A stretch of 64,000 bases of DNA. Origin: Georgfuchsia sp049276455 (GTDB taxonomy: Bacteria; Pseudomonadota; Gammaproteobacteria; Burkholderiales; Rhodocyclaceae). Positions within the stretch are counted from its first letter, which is position 1. Every line of letters begins with the position of its first letter. Positions 1 through 8,425 of this stretch are shown here, piece by piece. A model generated the notes under the pieces. It was not told the origin of the DNA. It did not search any database and saw only the letters and a list, made by a program, of their open reading frames with translations. Both the position numbers and the translations under genes were made by a program. The stretch is taken from positions 62,001-126,000 of the forward strand of contig JBASWL010000026.1 in NCBI GenBank assembly GCA_049276455.1, in the 5' to 3' direction.

Positions 1-515
1 TGGTAGCAGGGCGCATCCGGCACTCGCGGGTCAAAGACGGCTATCTGGCCATCGAAGCGAATGGCTGCACCGGAAACCAGCGGCTTCTTCGCTTTAACAC
101 AGGCGCGGTTGACCGCATGACGGGTGGCAAAGTTGTCGCAGCAATCGAGCACCACATCTGCCAGGGCAACTTCAGCGGCAAGACGCTCATCTTTCAGTCG
201 CTCGTGTAGTGGGATCACGCGGCATTCCGGATTGATGGTGTTAAGCGTAGATTGCCCTGATTTGGCTTTGGCCATACCGATGGTATCGGTGCGATGCAGG
301 ATCTGGCGTTGCAGGTTGGTGAGGTCAACCGTATCGCCATCCGCCAGCGTCAGCGTTCCAATGCCTGCCGAGGCAAGGTAGAGAGCGGCCGGGGAGCCAA
401 GCCCTCCGGCACCGATAATCAGTGCGTGTGCCGCAAGGAGCTTTTCCTGACCCTCAATGCCGACCTGCGGCAGCAGAATATGGCGGCTGTAGCGCAGCAG
501 CTTCTGATCATCCAA
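1..515 (-). CDS. moeB: MoeB/ThiF-family adenylyltransferase (partial, C-terminus outside window)
   Basis: The gene reads leftward out of the window, so about 171 N-terminal residues of an expected 250 or so are seen. It opens with LDDQKLLRYSRHILLPQVG, then a glycine-rich nucleotide-binding loop (IIGAGGLGSPAALYLASAG), the N-L-Q-R-Q motif and VVLDCCDNFATR, all typical of MoeB/ThiF/HesA enzymes that adenylate the C-terminus of MoaD or ThiS. The start used is TTG at 513-515, which follows an in-frame stop directly; no ATG fits. It lies downstream of ctpA on the same strand. MoeB is the likeliest member, but ThiF cannot be excluded without the C-terminal zinc-binding part. Confidence 0.88.
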   Translation of the reverse strand, partial: MDDQKLLRYSRHILLPQVGIEGQEKLLAAHALIIGAGGLGSPAALYLASAGIGTLTLADGDTVDLTNLQRQILHRTDTIGMAKAKSGQSTLNTINPECRVIPLHERLKDERLAAEVALADVVLDCCDNFATRHAVNRACVKAKKPLVSGAAIRFDGQIAVFDPRVPDAPCY

Positions 516-552
516 AGCTCAACATCCAGAGTTCAGGATTGGGAGACAAGTG

Positions 553-588
553 ACAACTTTTGAAATTCAACTTTGAACATTGAATTCC
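553..588. repeat. short AT-rich repeat-like tract between ctpA and moeB
   Basis: The intergenic stretch consists of alternating TTGAA/TTCAA words (TTTGAAATTCAACTTTGAA and then ACATTGAATTC). It can fold on itself and resembles short dispersed intergenic repeats. No coding content or clear terminator U-tract is seen. Assignment as a repeat is an inference from its internal structure only. Confidence 0.3.
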
Positions 589-591
589 GTA

Positions 592-1980
592 TCACTTCTT
601 CAGCTTCTGCATGATTTGCCAAGCCCTGAGCAGGTTCATGGCCTGGTTCATCTGATAGTCATCTTTCGACGCAAATTCAATCGGTTTGAATGGTACTTCT
701 TCGAGATTGTCCACCGCCGATTTTTCCTTATCCGTCTGAGGCATGTCAGCCTCCTTATCGTTCAGCAAGTGGCGTTGAAGATCCGCTTCCCGCAACCATT
801 CGTGCGATTTACCGTTGGGCGTTGCCTCGACGACCACATCCGGGGTGATGCCCTTGGCCTGGATCGACCGGCCGCTCGGCGTGTAATAACGCGCCGTGGT
901 GAGCTTGATGGCGGTGTTGGCGGAAAGCGGCAGCACTGTCTGCACCGAGCCCTTGCCAAAGCTCTGGGTACCGAGCACCAGCGCACGCTTGTGATCCTGC
1001 AGCGCGCCGGCGACGATTTCCGACGCCGATGCGGAACCCCCATTGACCAATACGATGAGAGGGACATCACGCACCCCTGCCGGCAACTGTTTAAGGACAT
1101 CGCTCTTGTGGCCGCGCAGGTAGTCATCCGGGCTTGCCGTGTATTTGCGTTTGGCGTCATCAGTACGACCGTCGGTCGAAACCACCAGACTGTCCGCCGG
1201 CAGGAAGGCAGCGGACACGCCGATGGCTGAATTCAGCAGGCCGCCCGGATCGTTACGCAAGTCAAGTACCAGGCCGATTAGCGGCTTACCGTTGTTTTCC
1301 TTGTCTTTGTATAGCTTGTTCAGGTGCTTGACCAGATCGTCTGTCGTTCCTTCCTGAAACTGGGTGATGCGCACGTAGCCGTAGTTTGGCTCAATCAACT
1401 TTGATTTGACGCTTTGCACCTTGATGACTTCGCGCGTCACCGTGGTGACGATGGGCTTGTTTTCGCCCTTGCGTACGATGGTGAGGACAATATCGGTCTT
1501 GGGTTTGCCGCGCATCTTCTTGACGGCGTCGGACAGTGTCATCCCTTTCACCGGCGTATCGTCAAGCTTGACGATCAGGTCGCCCGCCTTGATGCCGGCG
1601 CGCCAGGCCGGCGTATCCTCGATTGGCGATACCACCTTGACGAAACCGTCTTCCATGCCGACTTCGAGGCCGAGACCACCGAACTCGCCCTGCGTCGAGA
1701 CCTGCAACTCCTTGAAGGACTCGGCATCGAGATAGGCCGAGTGCGGATCGAGGTTGGACAACATTCCGCTGATGGCGTTGTTGATGAGTGTCTTGTCATC
1801 TACCGGCTCGACATAGCCCTGCTTGATGGCATTGAAGACGTCGGCGAAGCTGCGCAGTTCTTCAACAGGAAGAGGGGGTGGGCTTTCCTTGCTGGCGATG
1901 GCCGAAAAGTTGAGGCTGATGAGAATGCCGGCAAAGATGCCGATGCCGATAAATCCGATTTTTTGCAGCTTGCCGCGCAT
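592..1980 (-). CDS. ctpA: C-terminal processing peptidase CtpA/Prc, family S41
   Basis: Periplasmic serine protease that trims C-termini of envelope proteins. The N-terminus has a basic stretch and one hydrophobic segment (IGFIGIGIFAGILISLNF), so it is secreted or membrane-anchored. A PDZ domain (FGGLGLEV to VKGMTL) precedes the S41 core, which carries the catalytic serine in GGSASASEI and the catalytic lysine in SFGKGSVQT. The ATG at 1980 is chosen because a GAGG sits 6-7 bases upstream; a TTG 30 bases earlier would add ten residues and has no such site. It follows envC with a gap of about 30 bases, an arrangement known from many proteobacteria. Confidence 0.93.
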   Translation of the reverse strand: MRGKLQKIGFIGIGIFAGILISLNFSAIASKESPPPLPVEELRSFADVFNAIKQGYVEPVDDKTLINNAISGMLSNLDPHSAYLDAESFKELQVSTQGEFGGLGLEVGMEDGFVKVVSPIEDTPAWRAGIKAGDLIVKLDDTPVKGMTLSDAVKKMRGKPKTDIVLTIVRKGENKPIVTTVTREVIKVQSVKSKLIEPNYGYVRITQFQEGTTDDLVKHLNKLYKDKENNGKPLIGLVLDLRNDPGGLLNSAIGVSAAFLPADSLVVSTDGRTDDAKRKYTASPDDYLRGHKSDVLKQLPAGVRDVPLIVLVNGGSASASEIVAGALQDHKRALVLGTQSFGKGSVQTVLPLSANTAIKLTTARYYTPSGRSIQAKGITPDVVVEATPNGKSHEWLREADLQRHLLNDKEADMPQTDKEKSAVDNLEEVPFKPIEFASKDDYQMNQAMNLLRAWQIMQKLKK

Positions 1981-2011
1981 GAAAGACCTCAAAGGGAGTG
2001 GGGAGGGCAAT

Positions 2012-3289
2012 TTACTTCAGGCTTATCCAGCGCAAAGGGTCAAAGGGCTGGCCCTGGTGCCTAAGCTCGAAGTATAAACCCGATTCCTCGTTGCCACCGC
2101 TGGCACCGACCGTTGCAATAGGCTCGCCAGCCTTGATGTCCGCCCCGGATTCGCGCAACAGAGACTGATTGTTGCCATAGACGGAAAGAAAGTCGTCCCC
2201 ATGATCGACGATCATCAGGTTGCCAAAGCCGCGCAGCCAATCGGCAAAAACTACGGTACCGTCAGCGACTGCATGGACATCACTGCCTTCGCTGGCACGA
2301 ATGAAGATTCCCTTCCCGGTAGTTGCGCGGTCGCCGCGTTGCGAACCGAAACGGTCCGTAATGTTTCCGCTTACTGGCAAATGTAGTTTGCCGCGCAGCG
2401 CGGCAAACGCGCCGCTGACGTTGGACAGGTCGGGGCCACGTTCAGCCTTGCCGCGCTTATGCTGTCGTGTCGGCACCGACCGTTTCGATTTGGGGGGGAT
2501 AACGCGCCGAGTCAGGCTGTCGATCAGCCTGCTTAGGCGCTTCTGGTTGCCCTTGAGCGTGCCGATCTGTTTTTTCTGTCCCTTGATCCGGCTGGCAATC
2601 CTTGTCAGCACTTCCTTGCGTTGCTTCTGTTGGGTGAGCAGCGTGGCGCGCTCGGCTTGTTGTTGTTTTTCAATAGTGACGATTTCTTCGCGTTTGTCTA
2701 GAGCCGCTTTGGTGAGATGTTTTTTCTCTTTCAAGGCGTTGCGCATGGCGTCGAGCAAATCCGCCTTCTCGCGCGACAGCAGAGCCAGGAAGTGGCGCTC
2801 ACGTGCTGACTGATTGGGATCTTCTCCGGAAAGCAGCAATTGCAGCACATCGCTGTTGCCATACAAGAATTGCTGGTACAGCAGGCGGGAGAGTTGTTCC
2901 TGCTGCGCCTCGATCTGAGCAGAGAGCTGCTGAGATTGCAGTTCCAGATCGTTCAGTTGCGCCTGAAACTCTGTGCGCTTGTCACCCAGCTTGCGTAGCT
3001 TGCGGTTGGCAAGCGATATCGACGATTCGATGTCACGCAGGTCATCTGTAGCTTCTGCCTTCGAGGCTTCGTTTTTGGCAAGATCCTTTTGCAGAGTGCC
3101 GATGCGGCCCTGCAATTCCTTCAGTTCGGCGCGCTTGCCTTCAACTGATGCTGCCGATGCCATCAGCGGCATGCTCAATAAAACGAAACATAAAAAACTG
3201 ACTACAGAGTATGCAGAGGAAAACGGAAAAAAGTTCGTATCTCCTCTGCGTTCTCCGCATCCTCTGTAGCAAATGCTTTTATCTTTCAA
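2012..3289 (-). CDS. envC: murein hydrolase activator EnvC-like, M23 (LytM) domain
   Basis: A long coiled coil (about residues 50-270, heptad-like K/E/L/Q pattern) is followed by a C-terminal LytM/M23 domain (about 300-425). The LytM domain lacks the full zinc-binding set of an active endopeptidase, as in EnvC, which switches on cell-division amidases in the periplasm. A hydrophobic export segment (VVSFLCFVLLSMPLMASA) is present, but it is preceded by about 30 residues encoded by a dispersed repeat, and the only in-frame start upstream is TTG at 3287-3289 with a weak GGAA-type ribosome site. The true start is therefore unsure. It lies directly upstream of ctpA. Confidence 0.86.
   Translation of the reverse strand: MKDKSICYRGCGERRGDTNFFPFSSAYSVVSFLCFVLLSMPLMASAASVEGKRAELKELQGRIGTLQKDLAKNEASKAEATDDLRDIESSISLANRKLRKLGDKRTEFQAQLNDLELQSQQLSAQIEAQQEQLSRLLYQQFLYGNSDVLQLLLSGEDPNQSARERHFLALLSREKADLLDAMRNALKEKKHLTKAALDKREEIVTIEKQQQAERATLLTQQKQRKEVLTRIASRIKGQKKQIGTLKGNQKRLSRLIDSLTRRVIPPKSKRSVPTRQHKRGKAERGPDLSNVSGAFAALRGKLHLPVSGNITDRFGSQRGDRATTGKGIFIRASEGSDVHAVADGTVVFADWLRGFGNLMIVDHGDDFLSVYGNNQSLLRESGADIKAGEPIATVGASGGNEESGLYFELRHQGQPFDPLRWISLK
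3201..3270. repeat. CAGAGGA-type dispersed repeat with inverted ends
   Basis: The segment starts with CTACAGAG, contains TGCAGAGGA and TCCTCTGCG words, and ends with CTCTGTAG, so its ends are inverted repeats. The same family of words recurs inside the lolA signal-peptide region near 46781-46818. It lies inside the reading frame of envC, between the TTG start and the hydrophobic export segment. Confidence 0.65.
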
Positions 3290-3508
3290 GCCTTGACTTT
3301 TCCCTGATGGGTGATGGCTGCAGTCGCAGCTTTGTTGGCTTCCGGATCACCGAGCCTGTAATGGCGGAAAAGCGCAATCTTGCACATCAAAGGACTCCAA
3401 CAGAAAGTAGAGAGGAAACAGGCTGGCATTCGCATTCTATAATACCGGCCCAATCAGCTCGGGATCTGGCAGACGCCACCCGGGCAAAATATGAAAGACT
3501 GAATTGAA

Positions 3509-3919
3509 ATGATGGAATTTATCCGGCATCAATGGTACTGGGTTGCTGCAGCCCTGGTCAGTGGAGGCATGCTGCTATGGCCGATGCTGCGCGGCAACAA
3601 GACTGACCTTACACCCGCTGCCGCAACGCTGATGATGAATCGCGAGGATGCTCTGGTGATCGATGTGCGTGAAACGTCCGAATGGAATCGTGGCCACATC
3701 GCCAATGCGCGCCATGTTGCGCTTGCTCAGATCGACAAGCACCTGGGCGAGCTCGAGAAATTCAAGCAGACGCCGGTAATCGTTTGCTGTGCCATGGGCA
3801 GCCGCGGACAGACTGCGGTTGCAAAACTGAAGAAAGCCGGCTTCGAAAAGGTCTTCAACCTGGCCGGCGGCATTTCGGCATGGTCTGATGCCAGCTTGCC
3901 TCTGACCAAAAAGTCGTAA
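3509..3919 (+). CDS. rhodanese-like domain protein, membrane-anchored
   Basis: 136 residues: an N-terminal hydrophobic segment (WYWVAAALVSGGMLLWPML) and one rhodanese domain with the active-site loop VCCAMGSRG, the second cysteine of CC being the likely persulfide-bearing residue. The family transfers sulfur or senses thiol state. Tandem ATG codons occur at 3509 and 3512; either may be used. It is the first gene of a plus-strand run with grxC, secB, an SH3 protein and gpsA, 5 bases before grxC, which suggests co-transcription. A TATAAT-like word lies at 3437-3442, without a convincing -35 box. Confidence 0.88.
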   Translation: MMEFIRHQWYWVAAALVSGGMLLWPMLRGNKTDLTPAAATLMMNREDALVIDVRETSEWNRGHIANARHVALAQIDKHLGELEKFKQTPVIVCCAMGSRGQTAVAKLKKAGFEKVFNLAGGISAWSDASLPLTKKS

Positions 3920-3924
3920 TCATT

Positions 3925-4185
3925 GTGCCCAAAATCCTGATGTATTCCTCTGCCGTATGCCCGTTCTGCATCCAGGCCGAACAATTGCTACGACACAAGG
4001 GCGTGACCGAGATCGAGAAAGTTAGAGTCGATCTCGATCCCGCCCGGCGTCAGGAAATGATGGAAAAAACCGGTCGGCGCACCGTACCGCAGATTTTCAT
4101 CGGTGCCACTCATGTCGGCGGTTGTGACGAGTTGCATGCGCTCGACCACGCCGGCAAGCTCGATCTCCTTTTGTCACAAGCGTAA
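3925..4185 (+). CDS. grxC: glutaredoxin 3
   Basis: 86 residues with the dithiol active site CPFC at positions 12-15, the cis-proline motif TVPQIF and the GG-C-D glutathione-binding end, all expected for GrxC. It reduces disulfides and mixed glutathione disulfides in the cytoplasm. The start is GTG at 3925, 5 bases after the rhodanese stop. The grxC-secB-gpsA order is common in Beta- and Gammaproteobacteria. Confidence 0.95.
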   Translation: MPKILMYSSAVCPFCIQAEQLLRHKGVTEIEKVRVDLDPARRQEMMEKTGRRTVPQIFIGATHVGGCDELHALDHAGKLDLLLSQA

Positions 4186-4222
4186 AATTCCTCCATTCCA
4201 TTCAGTAGAACGGTCTATTCCC

Positions 4223-4681
4223 ATGAGCGATCAAGAACAACCCGTATTTAGTATCGAAAAGCTTTACGTCAAGGATTTGTCGCTGGAGGTGCCCAACGCA
4301 CCCGGCGTGTTCCTCAATCAAGAGGGTCCCACCATCAGCATTGAACTGCACAATGCGGTGAGCGTCGTCAATGATGGTCTCTACAACGTAGTGCTAACCG
4401 TCACTGTGACTGCCAAGCACGAAGACAAGACTTTTTTCCTCGTCGAAGTCGGCCAGGCTGGTATCTTCCAGATCCGCAATGTGCCCCAGGAAAGCATCGA
4501 CCCAATTCTCGGCGTGACCTGCCCGACGATCCTGTTCCCCTACCTGCGCGAAGCCATTTCCGACACCATCAATCGCGCCGGCTTTCCGCCAGTACTGCTT
4601 GCTCCGGTCAATTTTGAGGCGATGTATCAGCAGCGCGCTGCCGAGCAGGCAGCGCAGCCTGCACCGGCCCAGGTCCAGTAA
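4223..4681 (+). CDS. secB: protein-export chaperone SecB
   Basis: 152 residues, usual SecB length. The sequence carries the conserved IEKLYVKDLSLEVPNAP opening and the FLVEVGQAGIF and CPTILFPYLREAISD blocks. SecB is a homotetrameric cytoplasmic chaperone that keeps preproteins unfolded and hands them to SecA. ATG 4223 gives the family N-terminus; an upstream ATG in the same frame would start inside grxC and has no support. Confidence 0.97.
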   Translation: MSDQEQPVFSIEKLYVKDLSLEVPNAPGVFLNQEGPTISIELHNAVSVVNDGLYNVVLTVTVTAKHEDKTFFLVEVGQAGIFQIRNVPQESIDPILGVTCPTILFPYLREAISDTINRAGFPPVLLAPVNFEAMYQQRAAEQAAQPAPAQVQ

Positions 4682-4683
4682 TT

Positions 4684-5118
4684 ATGCGAATACTGGCCGT
4701 CCTGTCGCTGGGGTTCGCTCTGGCTGCACCGGCCTTTGCATTGGACTTTCGTTCCGTCAGCGACAACGCAGTACTCTACGATGCGCCGTCAAGCAAGGGT
4801 GTCAAGCATTTCATCATCGCTTACGGCACCCCGGTAGAAGTAGTATTGACTCAGGAAAACTGGATCAAGGTGCGCGACGACGCCGGCAACATGGCCTGGA
4901 TCGAAGCGCGCCTGCTGTCGCCCTTACGTACCCTGCTGGTGCGAGTCGACAAGGCGGACATACGAGCCGAGGCCAATGACAATAGCGCTATTGTATTTTC
5001 CGCCGGGAAGAATGTCGTGCTCGATCTGGTCGAGGCCAACCCGCCAGGCTGGGCCAAAGTGAAACATCGCGACGGCCAGAGTGGTTATGTCAAAGCATCC
5101 CAAGTCTGGGGCTTGTAG
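4684..5118 (+). CDS. secreted bacterial SH3-domain protein
   Basis: 144 residues with a signal peptide (RILAVLSLGFALAAPAFA) and two SH3b-like repeats, ALDFRSVSDNAVLYDAPS onward and LLVRVDKADIRAEANDNS onward. Such proteins bind peptidoglycan or other envelope ligands in the periplasm; no catalytic domain is seen. It sits 2 bases after secB and 6 bases before gpsA in one plus-strand operon. Confidence 0.85.
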   Translation: MRILAVLSLGFALAAPAFALDFRSVSDNAVLYDAPSSKGVKHFIIAYGTPVEVVLTQENWIKVRDDAGNMAWIEARLLSPLRTLLVRVDKADIRAEANDNSAIVFSAGKNVVLDLVEANPPGWAKVKHRDGQSGYVKASQVWGL

Positions 5119-5124
5119 GAACTC

Positions 5125-6102
5125 ATGAAAATCACGGTGATAGGTGCCGGGGCATGGGGCACAGCACTGGCAATCAACTTTGCCAGCCGCCATGCAGTGA
5201 CGCTGATCGCTGACGACGCCGCGCATGCTGCAGCCATCAACCAGTCTCGTGAGAACGCCCGTTATCTGCCCGGCCACAAGTTGCCGGAAGCTATCATCGC
5301 CGTGGCTGCTATCGCAGACGCGGCAACCGCCGATCTTTTCCTGATCGCAACTCCCGTTGCCGGCCTTCGCTCCACGCTGCTATTACTCAGGCAGTTTGCA
5401 CCCCAAGTGCCCCTGCTCTGGGTCTGCAAAGGGTTGGAGGCCAACAGTGCCTTGCTGCCGCATCAGGTAGCGGCTGACGTGCACCCTGGCCCGGCCAGCG
5501 GCGTATTGACCGGCCCCAGTTTTGCCGAGGAAGTGGCGCGCGGTCTTCCCACTGCCGTGGTTCTGGCATCGAAGGATGCCGCGTTTGCCATGAACATGGC
5601 ACAGGCCCTGCATGGCGGCAACATGCGCATTTATGCCAGCGACGACCTGATCGGTGCAGAAGTGGGTGGCGCAGTGAAAAACATCCTCGCCATCGCCACC
5701 GGCATCAGCGACGGCCTCAGCCTCGGCTTGAATGCGCGCGCAGCACTGGTGACTCGCGGTCTGGCGGAAATTACCCGCTTTGGCATCGCGCTCGGCGCAC
5801 GTAGTGAAACATTCATGGGCCTGACCGGCGTGGGCGATCTGATCCTGACCTGTACCGGCGACTTGTCGCGCAATCGGCGCGTAGGGTTTGCTCTGGCATC
5901 AGGCAAACCGCTGGAGCAGATCACACGCGAACTTGGTCATGTCGCAGAAGGCGTACCGGCAGCGCGTGAAGTGGCGCTGCGCGCAGGACAACTCGGCATC
6001 GACATGCCAATCACCGAAACTGTGGTTGCCGTGCTAAACGGTAAGCTTGCCCCGCGTGAGGCAGTCGAACTCCTGATGGAGCGCAATCCGAAGGCCGAGT
6101 AA
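5125..6102 (+). CDS. gpsA: NAD(P)H-dependent glycerol-3-phosphate dehydrogenase
   Basis: 325 residues, normal length. The Rossmann motif ITVIGAGAWGTALAINFA is at the N-terminus, followed by the LTGPSFAEEVARG block and the catalytic/substrate region GGAVKNILAIATGISDG, then GLTGVGDLILTCTG. It reduces dihydroxyacetone phosphate to sn-glycerol 3-phosphate for phospholipid synthesis. It ends the rhodanese-grxC-secB-SH3 operon and converges with trmL. Confidence 0.97.
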   Translation: MKITVIGAGAWGTALAINFASRHAVTLIADDAAHAAAINQSRENARYLPGHKLPEAIIAVAAIADAATADLFLIATPVAGLRSTLLLLRQFAPQVPLLWVCKGLEANSALLPHQVAADVHPGPASGVLTGPSFAEEVARGLPTAVVLASKDAAFAMNMAQALHGGNMRIYASDDLIGAEVGGAVKNILAIATGISDGLSLGLNARAALVTRGLAEITRFGIALGARSETFMGLTGVGDLILTCTGDLSRNRRVGFALASGKPLEQITRELGHVAEGVPAAREVALRAGQLGIDMPITETVVAVLNGKLAPREAVELLMERNPKAE

Positions 6103-6181
6103 GACATGGCTATCTGGAATCCGAGATTGGTTGTAAAGAGGCCGAAATTCATACCGTGAGTTACCTCTTTGTCCTTTGTAT

Positions 6182-6646
6182 CTAACAGCCTTTCCTGAAT
6201 CCCTGCTGCCGCCATGCCTCATACACCGTGATGGCAACGGCGTTGGAAAGATTCAGACTGCGGCAGTTCGGCATCATTGGTAACCGCAGACTGTTAGCAG
6301 CTCCAATCTCAGCCAGCATCTGCGGTGGCAGGCCGCGCGTTTCCGGCCCAAACACAAACACGTCACCCGCCGAAAATTTTGTCGCGTAGACACTATGGCT
6401 GCCTTTGGTAGTAAGCGCAAACATGCGCCGGCCTTGCAGCGCATTGCGGCAAGTGGGCCAGTCGTGATGAACCAGTATCTGAGTGAACTCCGCGTAATCA
6501 AGCCCGGCGCGGCGCACCGCCCTGTCGCTGATGTCAAATCCGAGCGGCTCAACCAGATGCAGGCGGCAACCTGCATTGGCAGCAAGGCGTACGACATTGC
6601 CGGTATTGGGGGGGATTTCCGGCTCAAACAGGACGATTTCGAACAT
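6182..6646 (-). CDS. trmL: tRNA (cytidine/uridine-34-2'-O)-methyltransferase TrmL
   Basis: 154 residues of a single SPOUT domain. Diagnostic blocks are IPPNTGNVVRLAANAGCRLHL near the start, FGPETRGLP in the middle and the knot-forming LNLSNAVAITVYEAWRQ near the end. It methylates the wobble ribose in leucine tRNAs using S-adenosylmethionine. It lies 20 bases downstream of comF on the same strand and converges with gpsA. Confidence 0.96.
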   Translation of the reverse strand: MFEIVLFEPEIPPNTGNVVRLAANAGCRLHLVEPLGFDISDRAVRRAGLDYAEFTQILVHHDWPTCRNALQGRRMFALTTKGSHSVYATKFSAGDVFVFGPETRGLPPQMLAEIGAANSLRLPMMPNCRSLNLSNAVAITVYEAWRQQGFRKGC

Positions 6647-6666
6647 GGTCTGGAATCATGAATTGT

Positions 6667-7386
6667 TCAGGGGTTCTTCAAAGTTCTGGCCAGCACCCAG
6701 TTAGTGACGCGTGCGGCACCGTGCAACTTGAGTGTGCGGGCAAATTCGTCGAGCGTAGCACCCGAAGTCATCACATCATCGATAACCACGATGGATTTAC
6801 CGGCCAGGTTGGCCTTGCATTCGAAAGCATGACGAATGTTGGCACGCCGTTCATTCCATGGCAGACCCGCTTGAGCCGCCGTATCAACAACTCGCGCCAT
6901 TGCGTGCAAATCAAGCGCGAGACCGCTTGCCTGTGCCAGTGGCCTGGCAATTTCCACGGCCTGGTTGAAGCCACGTTCGCGCAAGCGTTGTTTTGAGAGC
7001 GGCAGGGGAATCATGATATCCGCGCTGAAGGCCTGACCAGCCCGCATCAGTCTGGCGAAAAGCCTTGACAACGCAAGCTGGTGGCCATACTTGAAAGCCT
7101 GCACCAGTTGGTCGACAGGGAAGGCATAGACCAGGCTGGCATGCGTGGCATCGAAATGCGGTGGATGACGCAGACATCCCCCGCATACGGCACCGGCCGG
7201 CGTCGGCAGGGCGCAGAGCGGGCAATGTTCGACGGGCAAGCGCGGCAGGTCAGCCATGCAGGGAACGCAGAGCATGTCGCCCACGTCGGGCTTCCCGCAT
7301 AGCTGGCAATCCTGCGGCAACAGCCGATTCAATAAACGCTGCCACATTTGCCGTTGTTGTGCCTCAATGGACAATCCTCCCACCAT
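6667..7386 (-). CDS. comF: ComF-family phosphoribosyltransferase-like protein
   Basis: 239 residues. The N-terminal part carries paired CxxC motifs (CQLCG, CVPC, CPLC, CGGC) that should bind zinc; the C-terminal part is a type I phosphoribosyltransferase fold with the PRPP loop VVIDDVMTSGATL. ComF proteins support DNA uptake in competent bacteria. The start at 7386 is uncertain: an ATG 39 bases further in is also possible. It is divergent from bioB. Confidence 0.9.
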   Translation of the reverse strand: MVGGLSIEAQQRQMWQRLLNRLLPQDCQLCGKPDVGDMLCVPCMADLPRLPVEHCPLCALPTPAGAVCGGCLRHPPHFDATHASLVYAFPVDQLVQAFKYGHQLALSRLFARLMRAGQAFSADIMIPLPLSKQRLRERGFNQAVEIARPLAQASGLALDLHAMARVVDTAAQAGLPWNERRANIRHAFECKANLAGKSIVVIDDVMTSGATLDEFARTLKLHGAARVTNWVLARTLKNP

Positions 7387-7431
7387 CCCCGATAATTGCG
7401 CTCCCGCTGGATTCTAGCCTGCAATAACCCC

Positions 7432-8418
7432 ATGACCGTGACCCCTATTACCTCCGCCAAACCTCATCCCGCCACGCCTGCACGGTGGACAACCGAAGCC
7501 ATCGAGGCGCTGTTCGACCTGCCCTTCGCCGACCTGATGTTCCGCGCCCAGGAAGTGCATCGCGCCCATCACGATGCCAACGCCGTACAGCTCTCGACCC
7601 TGCTCTCGGTCAAGACCGGCGGCTGTTCCGAGGATTGCGGCTACTGCTCGCAGTCGGCGCGGCGCGAAAAGGAAACCGGCCAGGAACGCGGCAAGCTGCT
7701 GGAACTGGAAGAAGTCCGGATCGCCGCCCGCGCCGCGAAGGAAAAAGGCGCCAGCCGCTTCTGCATGGGCGCCGCCTGGCGCGGACCGAAAGAGGGCGAC
7801 CTCGACCGCGTCATAGAGATGGTGCGCGTGGTCAAGGACCTCGGCATGGAAGCCTGCCTGACGTTGGGCCTGCTTGGCCCCGGTCAGGCCGAGAAGCTCG
7901 CCGCCGCCGGTCTCGACTATTACAACCACAACCTCGATACCGGTGCCGAGTTCTATGACCGGATCATTACCACCCACTCGCAGCAGTCGCGTGTCGACAC
8001 GCTCAGCAGCGTGCGCGAGGCGGGCATGAAGATCTGTTGCGGCGGCATCATCGGCATGGGTGAAACGCGGCGCATCCGCGCCTCGCTGATTGGCCAGCTG
8101 GCCAACATGAACCCGCCGCCCGAGTCGGTGCCGATCAACAATCTGGTGCCGATTCGCGGAACGCCGCTGGAAAACGTGGCGCCGATCGATCCCTTCGAGT
8201 TCGTGCGCACCATTGCCGCCGCGCGCATCACCATGCCTTCCAGCTTCGTAAGGCTTTCGGCCGGACGCGAGCAGATGAGCGACGAATTGCAGTCGCTCTG
8301 TTTCCTCGCCGGCGCCAACTCGATTTTCTACGGCGACAGGCTGCTCACCACCAGCAACCCCGAAGCCGATCGCGATCAGGCGCTGTTCCAGCGATTGGGC
8401 ATTCATCCCCTCGCCTAG
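7432..8418 (+). CDS. bioB: biotin synthase
   Basis: 328 residues from ATG 7432. The radical-SAM motif CSEDCGYC (C-x3-C-x2-C) binds the [4Fe-4S] cluster, and later blocks such as NHNLDTG, CCGGIIGMGE and NNLVPIRGTPL are those of BioB. It inserts sulfur into dethiobiotin, the last step of biotin synthesis. bioC follows after 7 bases. Confidence 0.98.
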   Translation: MTVTPITSAKPHPATPARWTTEAIEALFDLPFADLMFRAQEVHRAHHDANAVQLSTLLSVKTGGCSEDCGYCSQSARREKETGQERGKLLELEEVRIAARAAKEKGASRFCMGAAWRGPKEGDLDRVIEMVRVVKDLGMEACLTLGLLGPGQAEKLAAAGLDYYNHNLDTGAEFYDRIITTHSQQSRVDTLSSVREAGMKICCGGIIGMGETRRIRASLIGQLANMNPPPESVPINNLVPIRGTPLENVAPIDPFEFVRTIAAARITMPSSFVRLSAGREQMSDELQSLCFLAGANSIFYGDRLLTTSNPEADRDQALFQRLGIHPLA

Positions 8419-8425
8419 GCTTGGC

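Noticed and set aside
3430..3450. TATAAT at 3437-3442 as a promoter for the rhodanese operon
   Set aside because: The hexamer is good but no acceptable -35 box is present at 16-18 bases; not listed as a feature.
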